Assembly (NCBI GenBank): GCA_015523575.1 | Contig: WAJZ01000044.1 | Location: 1-7,505, forward strand | DNA length: 7,505 nucleotides | Direction: 5' to 3' | Origin: Candidatus Hestiella acidicharens | GTDB lineage: Archaea > Thermoproteota > Thermoprotei_A > Sulfolobales > Acidilobaceae | Part shown: one piece after another, positions 1 through 5,278 of the stretch | Layout: each line of letters begins with the position of its first letter | How positions within the stretch are numbered: the stretch's first letter is position 1 | Translations under genes and position numbers: made by a program | Notes under the pieces: generated by a model | What the model was told of the DNA's origin: nothing | Database searches by the model: none | What the model saw: the letters and a program-made list of their open reading frames with translations, nothing else

Positions 1-1451
1 TCTTTAAGGCCAGAGGCGTACAATGCTAGTTCCTTGCTTTTTTCATAGCGATAAGACCTGTAGAGCTCTATAACGCTAGCCTCTATTGAGCCCTCTGCAT
101 GCATCATCGCCGTCGTAAATAGTGACCCGAAAGAAGATATCCATTCTTTAAGGAGTATGAAGAGCCTTGCCCTTTCTATAGCAGAGCCCCTAGCACCGAC
201 CAAGTATTTTTCTAGGTATTTGCCCTCATTTGGATTCTCAAAGTCTTGAATGCTGGGTATAGTAGCTGCTAGGCCCCCAGCAACGTCAACCAAATGCTTT
301 ATTGTAGAAGTATACTCTTCATTTGCCAGGAGCTTTCCTATGTTGGTCATAATAATGTTTGGAACTACTATACCGGTGTTTTTATCAACCTGGCATTCAT
401 GTGCCGCCGCTATGGCAGTAGCACGCAACATCTCCTTGTAGCGTATCATATAAACTATATCCCTACGTATGTGAGACTTGTCATCTACTCCATTATACTC
501 CGCTAATAGCTTTGCAAGGCCTAGCAAAAGGTCGGCCATTGCTGCCCTGTAGGAGATCGCGGTAAACCTATGATATATCGGGAAGGTTATGGCTAGTGAG
601 CCTGCGAAATTCCATTCGCCACTCATAAAAACCCTTTCCCATGGCACGAAGACATTATCAAATATGGTTACAGTTTCGCTCTCCACATTCATTCTACCCA
701 TTATAAAGCTAGGGTCTTTTAGGGCAGCTTCAACTCCTTTCATTGGCCTAGAAATCATCTTAACGCCTTTCGTATTCGCTGGTATTGCAAACGCAACTGC
801 ATAGTCTTTGTCCTTTTCTATCATGGCCCTAGTCGGAAGCACTATCAACTCATTTGCAGCAATAGACTGCGTGGTGTGAACCTTAGCCCCCTGAACGTAA
901 ATACCTTCTTTTGTCTTCTCAATTATGCGGAGGTACATGTCTGGGTCTTCCTGCTCGTGAGGCCTCTTGGATCTATCTCCCTTCACGTCGGTTTGTGCTA
1001 CTGCTAAAGCCAAATCATTTTCTACAACATTTTTGTAATAATCTAAAACCTTTCCATAATAGTTTGTACCTAACATAAGATCCATTTGTTTGGCTATGAT
1101 CATTAATGCGAAGAGCGCATCGGAACCTATGGCCTTAATTATATTAAACATGCCCCTTCCAAGCCTTGTGGTTTCATATATCAACTCAAACCTATTTAAT
1201 AGGTCATCTGCACTTCTAGGGATTCTATAAAAACCACTTATAGCCCCATATTTAGGATCGTCATAAACTAAAAGGTCTTTATATTTCGGATCGTGCTGTA
1301 GCCTATAGATATCAGAGGCATGCCTAACAGCGATGCTTAAAACTGGGTGTTCTGTTACATCATCTACCATTTCTCCTCTATAATAAACCTCCCTCTTGTC
1401 CTTCAGGCTAGACAAATACTCTTCTACATTTCTAAGCCCCAAGATTCTCAC
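1..1451 (-). CDS. HpaB-family flavoprotein (4-hydroxyphenylacetate 3-hydroxylase / type-2 4-hydroxybutyryl-CoA dehydratase-like), 3' end cut by window edge
   Basis: The frame is open from a GTG at 1451 to the left edge: 483 codons, so only a short C-terminal tail should be missing from a family usually about 480-520 residues long. Family signatures visible are TEHP near residue 30, GDRSKRPHEQ, the substrate/FAD loop GAKVHTTQSIAANELIVLPT, and FDNVFVPWERVF around W271. The family holds FAD-linked acyl-CoA dehydrogenase-fold enzymes: two-component aromatic hydroxylases and the radical enzyme 4-hydroxybutyryl-CoA dehydratase. That dehydratase binds a 4Fe-4S cluster with three cysteines and one histidine. 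The visible part of this protein has one cysteine only (residue 353, HECQ), and the regions expected to hold the ligands contain none. A classical dehydratase is therefore unlikely; a cluster-free paralogue or flavin-dependent hydroxylase fits better. A second in-frame GTG at 1454 is an alternative start. No adjacent pathway gene helps choose a substrate. Confidence 0.88.
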   Translation of the reverse strand, partial: MRILGLRNVEEYLSSLKDKREVYYRGEMVDDVTEHPVLSIAVRHASDIYRLQHDPKYKDLLVYDDPKYGAISGFYRIPRSADDLLNRFELIYETTRLGRGMFNIIKAIGSDALFALMIIAKQMDLMLGTNYYGKVLDYYKNVVENDLALAVAQTDVKGDRSKRPHEQEDPDMYLRIIEKTKEGIYVQGAKVHTTQSIAANELIVLPTRAMIEKDKDYAVAFAIPANTKGVKMISRPMKGVEAALKDPSFIMGRMNVESETVTIFDNVFVPWERVFMSGEWNFAGSLAITFPIYHRFTAISYRAAMADLLLGLAKLLAEYNGVDDKSHIRRDIVYMIRYKEMLRATAIAAAHECQVDKNTGIVVPNIIMTNIGKLLANEEYTSTIKHLVDVAGGLAATIPSIQDFENPNEGKYLEKYLVGARGSAIERARLFILLKEWISSFGSLFTTAMMHAEGSIEASVIELYRSYRYEKSKELALYASGLK

Positions 1452-1470
1452 CACTATTATCTGTTAGGGA

Positions 1471-1480
1471 AAATTTTTAA
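1471..1480 (-). promoter_or_regulatory. TATA-like box for the HpaB-family gene (leaderless)
   Basis: On the minus strand the box reads TTAAAAATTT and is followed by CCC. Its centre lies about 25 bp upstream of the GTG start at 1451. That is the archaeal TATA-to-start spacing, so transcription would begin at or next to the start codon. No Shine-Dalgarno sequence is seen before the GTG, which agrees with a leaderless transcript. Confidence 0.5.
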
Positions 1481-1580
1481 CGGTTACAGAGTGGGCAAAT
1501 TAATAGCCATGTCCAAAGTATAAATTATAAGCAAATTTCAATTATACAAAAGCCCCTTTACATAAAAAACTATTGTGTAA

Positions 1581-1609
1581 ATTATGATCATTATTGATCT
1601 GTTATTGAT
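1581..1609. repeat. AT-rich repeat cluster around GATCA-TTAT-TGATC
   Basis: A short inverted repeat, GATCA (1586-1590) and TGATC (1595-1599) with a 4-nt spacer, overlaps two direct copies of TTATTGAT (1591-1598 and 1602-1609). It lies about 110 bp upstream of the HpaB-family promoter in an AT-rich non-coding stretch (1452-1709) where I see no gene. It could be a regulator site or chance in AT-rich DNA. Confidence 0.25.
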
Positions 1610-1709
1610 TAATGAAATAAAAAGATATGAAAAGATCTAGTTCTATATTCATTTAAGAATTATTAGCAGTTTCCAGATTATAGGCCTTTTAAGGTTTCTT
1701 TAGGTTCTG

Positions 1710-1862
1710 ATGTCTCTTTATGATAAGCTAATAAAGAAAGAATTTTTTATAAAGCTTACTGGGACAAGTTATAGTTGGTTGCGGGATTATGTTGTGCTTC
1801 GCCAAAGGCAAGAGTACCAGAAGGATATTGCAGAAGTTCCCGCATCTAACGACAAGAGCTAA
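1710..1862 (+). CDS. small unrecognised ORF, 50 codons, possibly a gene fragment
   Basis: An ATG at 1710 opens 50 codons to TAA at 1860-1862. The first 30 residues (MSLYDKLIKKEFFIKLTGTS, then YSWLRDYVV) look protein-like: charged, then aromatic, with archaeal codons. A TATA-like CTTTTAAGG lies at 1687-1695, about 20-26 bp upstream. From 1798 on, a different frame carries a recognisable transposase, so the second half of this ORF is read out of frame over the TnpA remnant. It may be the stub of a gene broken by the insertion element, or it may not be expressed. I do not recognise the family. Confidence 0.22.
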   Translation: MSLYDKLIKKEFFIKLTGTSYSWLRDYVVLRQRQEYQKDIAEVPASNDKS

Positions 1863-2048
1863 GTATGGCAAGTTATGGAATAGGAGCTACTTTGTTGCAA
1901 CAACAGGTTAATGTAAACAGCGGATGTTGTAAAGAAATACGTTGAAGAACAATGGAGGAGAGTTGAGAAATTAGTGCTATTTTTGCAAATGAAGCATATA
2001 CATCATTACGTTGCTCACTTCATGGCAGTAAATAAAGAATATATCTAG
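1798..2048 (+). pseudogene. tnpA: IS200/IS605 TnpA (Y1 HUH transposase) C-terminal remnant, two frameshifts
   Basis: The frame starting at 1798 reads FAKGKSTRRILQKFPHL, then YGKLWNRSYFVATTG. This is the typical KGxSARRL...FPHL...LWxRSYFVATxG block of IS200-type TnpA. An in-frame TAA follows the GGT at 1906-1908. Removing one extra T (1909) and one extra A (1916) restores NVTADVVKKYVEEQ, which holds the catalytic tyrosine helix (Y in KYVEEQ), and the frame then runs to TAG at 2046-2048. The N-terminal half, including the HUH histidines, is not found upstream; an in-frame stop sits at 1750. The enzyme fold is therefore incomplete and broken, so this is a dead transposase. TnpA would excise and insert single-stranded circles of the element. 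Confidence 0.85.
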
Positions 2049-2055
2049 GGGACTA

Positions 2056-2272
2056 TTCAAGTGTACAACCTTGAACAAGGTATTTAATGCCGATATTGTG
2101 GATGTATACAATATTTGGAAAAGCCCCCATTACCTCGAGTCTCCCTAAGTGGAATATGAATAAGGGGCTGGAGGCTCGAGGCTGAACCCAAATAGAATGT
2201 AACCTCAAACCTCTCCACTCTATCAACACCAAGAACCATCGCTCTTTAGGATGGAGAGGAGGTCAGACCTAG
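2056..2272 (+). pseudogene. tnpB: IS605 TnpB (OrfB, RNA-guided nuclease) C-terminal remnant
   Basis: The frame at 2056 reads FKCTTLNKVFNADIVDVYNI. The FNADIVxxYNI part is the C-terminal TnpB signature carrying the last RuvC aspartate beside the zinc finger (only one of the usual cysteines remains). A single-base shift after NIW at about 2117 gives KAPITSSLPKWNMNKGLEAR, the low-complexity tail common in crenarchaeal TnpB proteins, interrupted by one TGA and ending at TAG 2270-2272. Everything upstream (the wedge, REC and most of RuvC) is missing. The order tnpA then tnpB on one strand is that of an IS605-type element. The end overlaps the 3' end of the opposing aldo/keto reductase gene by 27 bp. 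The zinc-finger motif is a confident match; the tail is inferred. Confidence 0.72.
2133..2181 (+). repeat. Stem-loop in the tnpB 3' end (omega-RNA-like position)
   Basis: CCTCGAGTCTCC (2133-2144) pairs with GGAGGCTCGAGG (2170-2181) over 12 positions with one G-U wobble, around a 25-nt loop. It lies in the last part of the tnpB remnant, where IS605-type elements encode the scaffold of the TnpB guide RNA. It is either a fossil of that RNA or an element-end hairpin. The pairing is directly visible; the function is inferred. Confidence 0.45.
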
Positions 2273-3259
2273 TTTCTCAAGGCTCTTCACTGGCTTCTCT
2301 GGGCTTCTTGGTATAGCTGCTAAGTAAAGTTCCCGAAGCCTATCAATAATACTCCTCTCCAGAGGTGGTAGCATAAGTGCATTGACGTATTCACGCAACC
2401 TAGCCTTATCCTTTGCGATAATTATGACAGTATCTATTGGTACGCTGTCAAGAATAAACCTTATTGCCTGCTGGCTAGGTGCACCGGGCACCTCAAATAA
2501 TACTTGTTTCATCTTTCCATAGAGCTGAAACGCCCAGCTATACCACCCGTTTCTTCTCAATACCCGGTGATCTCTGAGCTTCATCTCTTCTTCTGGTTTT
2601 ATACTTTCATCTAATATCCCAGCAGCATGTGGTACCCTGGCTATCGTACCAACCTCCTTATTCGATGCAAGCCGCGCTATTGTTGAGCCAGGCTCCTGCT
2701 CAAGCATGTTATATACGAACTGTATCGCTTGAGCTTCCTCATGGTCAAGTGCTATGAGTGCATGCTCCAGTACATCTGTCTCGGGACCCAGGGCAATACC
2801 AACCTTTCTCGCATAACCATCATCAAGTATCTTCTCAAGAACTTTCCAGAGAACCCCATTTTGAAGTACATTTAATGGTGGATTATGAACTTGGACTAAG
2901 TCTATAGGTTTTTTGCACAATCTCTCGCTACTTTTCTCGATGGCATTAAGAAGGTATTTGGCATCATACCTGCGCAGTGGTGGCGTCTTATCGCTGTAAA
3001 AATCATATCCTATCTTTGTAGCAATAATCAATTGCCGTACGCCTCTCTCCCCAAAGGCCTTACATAATAGCTCTTCTCCATAGCCATTACCGTAGACGTC
3101 GGCCGTATCATAGAAGTTTATGCCTAGACGGTTTGCATAGTGAAGTAGCTCTATTGCTTCCTCCTCATTTATATCGCCATAGAGCCCAGTAAGACTATAT
3201 ACTCCAAATCCTATTCTTGACACGTGCAGGCCAGTCTTCCCTAACAATTGGTACTCCAT
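2246..3259 (-). CDS. Aldo/keto reductase
   Basis: This is an intact 337-residue NAD(P)H-dependent aldo/keto reductase, a TIM-barrel enzyme that reduces aldehydes or ketones. The catalytic tetrad is visible: D51 and Y56 in FYDTADVYGNGYGEELL, K82 in IATKIGYD, and H125 in LVQVHNPP. The N-terminus, YQLLGKTGLHVSRIGFGVYS, is the standard first strand. Length is normal for the family. The C-terminal part differs from typical members and ends in a polar tail. The ATG at 3257-3259 is preceded by GAGGGGTG (3269-3276) at 9-nt spacing. The gene is monocistronic: it faces a decayed IS element at its 3' end, and its last 9 codons are antisense to the end of that element. The substrate cannot be told from sequence; sugar, quinone or diketone reductase roles are all possible. 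Confidence 0.93.
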   Translation of the reverse strand: MEYQLLGKTGLHVSRIGFGVYSLTGLYGDINEEEAIELLHYANRLGINFYDTADVYGNGYGEELLCKAFGERGVRQLIIATKIGYDFYSDKTPPLRRYDAKYLLNAIEKSSERLCKKPIDLVQVHNPPLNVLQNGVLWKVLEKILDDGYARKVGIALGPETDVLEHALIALDHEEAQAIQFVYNMLEQEPGSTIARLASNKEVGTIARVPHAAGILDESIKPEEEMKLRDHRVLRRNGWYSWAFQLYGKMKQVLFEVPGAPSQQAIRFILDSVPIDTVIIIAKDKARLREYVNALMLPPLERSIIDRLRELYLAAIPRSPEKPVKSLEKLGLTSSPS

Positions 3260-3268
3260 ATCTTCCTA

Positions 3269-3276
3269 CACCCCTC
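3269..3276 (-). promoter_or_regulatory. Shine-Dalgarno site of the aldo/keto reductase gene
   Basis: GAGGGGTG on the minus strand lies 9 nt before the ATG at 3259. It matches the archaeal anti-SD core and supports that start. A TATA-like TTAAGTTTATC lies further upstream (about 3310-3320), which would give a leader of roughly 30-35 nt. Confidence 0.45.
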
Positions 3277-3681
3277 AAAGTGCTCAACATAAATCTACGC
3301 AGAAGCCTGCGATAAACTTAAGTCTAAATAGCCCTTGAGCCTCCTTACCATCGACTGGAATTATGATCTATTTTCATTGCACTACAGTGCTCTTCCCCTT
3401 TCTATGGTTTGCTCAAGGTTTTGGTGGGCGGGCTTAACGAAGACTACATGCAGTTGCTGGTTAAGAAAGCTTACCCTCCTCTACCTACCAAAATCTAGGG
3501 GCAGCACTATGCTCAAGAGCCTCTACACTAGCATGTGAAACAAGAAACCTAGAGAAATAGTGTTCACCTAGCACCATAATTTCCTTACTGAAGTCTATAA
3601 GGGTTTATTTACGTTATAGCATTTATAAACTATTAAAGAAGAGTAAAGCTTACATAGTTCATAGGATTTACAAATAACACA

Positions 3682-3695
3682 GCTCGCATGCGAGC
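3682..3695. repeat. 14-bp perfect palindrome
   Basis: GCTCGCATGCGAGC equals its own reverse complement and stands out as GC-rich within AT-rich non-coding DNA. It could be a dimeric protein-binding site or part of a small RNA stem. No gene start lies immediately downstream. Confidence 0.35.
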
Positions 3696-3863
3696 AACCT
3701 AGAAGAAATAGCGGAGGTTAATGACACAAATAGACTCCGAGAGTTAACAGTGGAAGCCTTTGTATGGTTATACACAAACAACTACGTATAATAACATATG
3801 TCTACTGAAATAATACCTTAGACGCGACATCTCGTCAAAAGAGCATGAAGCCTCAGAAATCTT

Positions 3864-3992
3864 TCATAGCCTCTCTGGAACAAATATGCTACTATACGCA
3901 AGTGTATGCTCTCCTTTCGGTCTTAATATTCCATCTCTACTCCATTCCAGACCTGAGCGACACGCTAGCATGGTTTCTTCCAAGGCATTACT
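3864..3992 (-). pseudogene. Unrecognised C-terminal gene fragment
   Basis: A 42-codon open stretch on the minus strand, with an internal ATG at 3971, reads MLACRSGLEWSRDGILRPKG, then EHTLAYSSIFVPERL, and a TGA at 3864-3866. Composition and codon choice look protein-like, and the fragment reads like the C-terminal end of a larger protein. Just upstream, another frame (LLTPHEVMPWKK) looks coding and may belong to the same broken gene after a frameshift. No ribosome site precedes the ATG. I do not recognise the family. Confidence 0.25.
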
Positions 3993-4110
3993 TCATGAGG
4001 TGTTAGTAGTGCTCGCGGATGCGTCACTATCTCAGACTTGCTGAGTCATGTTTGTAGGCGAAATCGATATTAGGACTTTCGATAACTTGAGAACCCGCAT
4101 TAAACTACAG

Positions 4111-4155
4111 TAAGTGAGCTCATGTAAGCGTAAGTGCTCACGAGGGTCTTTAAGG
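4111..4155 (+). promoter_or_regulatory. Putative promoter/operator of the vapBC operon
   Basis: TAAGTGAGCTCA (4111-4122) and TAAGTGCTCA (4131-4140) are near-identical repeats set 20 bp apart. The inner GTGAGC (4114-4119) and GCTCAC (4136-4141) also form an inverted repeat. A TATA-like TCTTTAAGG follows at 4147-4155, about 26 bp before the ribosome site of vapB. Autoregulation by the VapB-VapC complex at such sites is usual in these operons; here it is inferred. Confidence 0.35.
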
Positions 4156-4192
4156 TTTGGGTGGGTATTTACTCTTTGGAGGGGTGATTGCG

Positions 4193-4420
4193 ATGAGTAG
4201 TAAACCAAAAACCATCACGGTTAGGCTACCTCCGTGGGTCTCAGAGGAGGAGGCCCGGAGGGCTATAGAGGAAGTAGTAGCGAAGCTCTGGGGTCGGATT
4301 AGTATCGAAGAGGTTAGAGTGAAGCTCGGCGTGAAGAGGGAGCAGCTATTAGAGGATATTGAGGTGGGAGAATACGACGTAAAAGAGTTACGTAGACATG
4401 AGAGGGAGCGGCTATCTTGA
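4193..4420 (+). CDS. vapB: VapB-type antitoxin
   Basis: This 75-residue protein opens with a basic beta-strand segment (KPKTITVRLPPWVSEEEARR) followed by a helix-turn-helix-like stretch (GRISIEEVRVKLGVKREQLL) and a highly charged tail. That layout suits an antitoxin with an N-terminal DNA-binding part and a C-terminal toxin-binding tail. The ATG at 4193 is chosen because GGAGGGGTG (4178-4186) lies 6 nt upstream; the frame extends to a TTG at 4157, but that would bury this ribosome site. Its stop overlaps the start of the PIN-domain toxin (TTGA at 4417-4420), so the two are translationally coupled. The gene is visibly richer in G+C than the toxin. Family assignment rests mainly on the partner; it might equally be called a ribbon-helix-helix or UPF0175-like antitoxin. 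Confidence 0.78.
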   Translation: MSSKPKTITVRLPPWVSEEEARRAIEEVVAKLWGRISIEEVRVKLGVKREQLLEDIEVGEYDVKELRRHERERLS

Positions 4421-4761
4421 CAATATTAGATACCAGTATTGTGATAGGTCGGGTCCGTGAGAGGAAGCCCATAACCGAGGATATAACTGTCGTGACTCTT
4501 GTAGAATACCCTCGAATAGTATATTACAAACACTTCCAAGGCAACGTTATATTCCCCGTAGAGCAAGACTACCTTACTGCCCATAAACTTCAATTGCAAC
4601 TACTAAAAAGAGGACAGCCTCAAGCATTCGCCGACTTACTAATAGCTTCAATAGCACTAAACAGAGGAGAAAGGCTAGTAACGAGAGATAAAGATTTTAG
4701 AGTGATAGCCAAGGTAGCCTCCGAACTAGGCTATGAGTTCGAGTTAGAACTGAAAACGTGA
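4417..4761 (+). CDS. vapC: VapC-type PIN-domain ribonuclease toxin
   Basis: This 114-residue protein has the PIN-domain acidic set: D5 in TILDTSIVIG, E30 in TLVEYPRI, D73 in FADLLIASIAL, and D91/D93 in LVTRDKDF. These bind Mg2+ and cut RNA; VapC toxins usually cleave tRNA or rRNA. The C-terminal ADLLIA...TRDKDFRVIA block is typical of crenarchaeal VapC. It is a little short against the usual 125-140 residues: the stretch between D5 and E30 is compact, though no catalytic residue is missing. The start is TTG at 4417, overlapping the antitoxin stop by 4 nt, so translation is coupled and no separate ribosome site is needed. The toxin looks active and is presumably held in check by the upstream VapB. 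Confidence 0.9.
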   Translation: MTILDTSIVIGRVRERKPITEDITVVTLVEYPRIVYYKHFQGNVIFPVEQDYLTAHKLQLQLLKRGQPQAFADLLIASIALNRGERLVTRDKDFRVIAKVASELGYEFELELKT

Positions 4762-4836
4762 AGATTGAGATTGAAGACGTAAGGACATCCCGAAGAGTAT
4801 GTAGCACTAATTGCAGAATATAGCGATATAGCGTAG
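4758..4836 (+). pseudogene. Possible frameshifted third small ORF after vapC
   Basis: A GTG at 4758 overlaps the vapC stop and reads VKIEIEDVRTSRR before ending at TAG 4821-4823. Dropping one C at about 4789-4791 moves into a frame reading EEYVALIAEYSDIA and TAG at 4834-4836. Together they would make a 25-residue acidic peptide with coding-like composition, translationally coupled to vapC. It may be a decayed third operon member or the remnant of a longer gene. I do not recognise it. Confidence 0.25.
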
Positions 4837-4906
4837 AGTATAACATTTGGTAAAACATAACGTGGTCTTCTCCTCGCTTCAAAAAGTCGGTCTTCCGCGG
4901 TGGTTG

Positions 4907-4957
4907 CCTGTGTATGGTATTTTCGTTATTTTGGTAACTTTGGTAACCATACACAGG
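4907..4957. repeat. Perfect 12-bp inverted repeat with 27-nt spacer
   Basis: CCTGTGTATGGT (4907-4918) is the exact reverse complement of ACCATACACAGG (4946-4957). The spacer contains a small tandem repeat, TTTGGTAAC followed by TTTGGTAACC (4930-4948). A transcript in either direction would form a stable hairpin. No ORF justifies such conservation, so a structured RNA, a binding site or the end of a small mobile element are all possible. Confidence 0.5.
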
Positions 4958-5019
4958 TCCCTCCCTCATCCACCTCATCTTTGTCGGTGGTTTATCGAAA
5001 GCTACATCGACAGGTACCA

Positions 5020-5045
5020 CTTAACCTGCCTTACGGGAAGTTAAG
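5020..5045. repeat. Short imperfect hairpin
   Basis: CTTAAC (5020-5025) pairs with GTTAAG (5040-5045). Further matches inside are broken by two mismatches. It lies 60 bp after the 12-bp inverted repeat. Alone it is weak. Confidence 0.2.
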
Positions 5046-5138
5046 CATAACCTCAAGCCCTTGATGGCAACCTTATTCTCATCGGTGCAGGGGAAGAGAG
5101 ATGTTACCATTCCTTTTTCTTATTAATAGACTTTTCCC

Positions 5139-5154
5139 AAGCATTTAAATGCTT
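5139..5154. repeat. 16-bp perfect palindrome with TTTAAA core
   Basis: AAGCATTTAAATGCTT equals its own reverse complement. The core resembles a TATA box with symmetric flanks, but no coding gene starts about 26 bp away on either side. It may be a regulator site or the promoter of an unseen small RNA. Confidence 0.35.
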
Positions 5155-5278
5155 CCCTAGTTGTCAAATTAAATACTCAAATAAGCAGATAGTATTTCCT
5201 TGAGGCTTCCATAGTAAACTGAACCAGTCCGAAGAGCTAGGTAATCAGTTAGTTATCAATAAGGAAACCTCATATGAA

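Larger units (their letters stand above)
3277..4142. other. Gene-poor region with decayed-looking coding fragments
   Basis: About 870 bp hold no reading frame I can support as a gene. Short open stretches occur on both strands without a recognisable family. On the plus strand, 3415-3497 reads NEDYMQLLVKKAYPPLPTKI at its end, and 3677-3790 contains LRELTVEAFVWLYTNNY. On the minus strand, about 3484-3600 ends in SVEALEHSAAPRFW. They overlap one another or lack starts and ribosome sites. The stretch also carries a perfect palindrome (3682-3695). Given the IS remnants on one side and a toxin-antitoxin pair on the other, it is best read as accessory DNA with gene remains. Confidence 0.4.
4837..5278. 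other. Non-coding stretch with inverted repeats
   Basis: About 440 bp between the toxin-antitoxin operon and tRNA-Thr hold no convincing gene. The region contains a 12-bp perfect inverted repeat (4907-4957), a weaker hairpin (5020-5045), and a 16-bp palindrome (5139-5154). I saw no second copy of the tRNA 3' end that would mark an integrated element. Confidence 0.45.

Noticed and set aside
250..804. Plus-strand open frames of 60-70 codons
   Set aside because: They lie antisense to the HpaB-family gene, whose motifs are clear; no own motif or ribosome site.
1..1451. Calling this gene canonical 4-hydroxybutyryl-CoA dehydratase (abfD)
   Set aside because: Only one cysteine is visible in 483 codons, so the three-cysteine, one-histidine cluster site cannot be complete in the part seen.
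3335..3538. 67-codon plus-strand frame upstream of the aldo/keto reductase
   Set aside because: Starts at a TTG with no ribosome site, is rich in Trp/Cys/Ser without a recognisable fold, and competes with other equally open frames.
4697..5020. 107-codon minus-strand frame spanning the inverted repeat
   Set aside because: Overlaps the end of vapC by 65 bp, reads through the hairpin, has no ribosome site and unnatural composition; best explained as chance.
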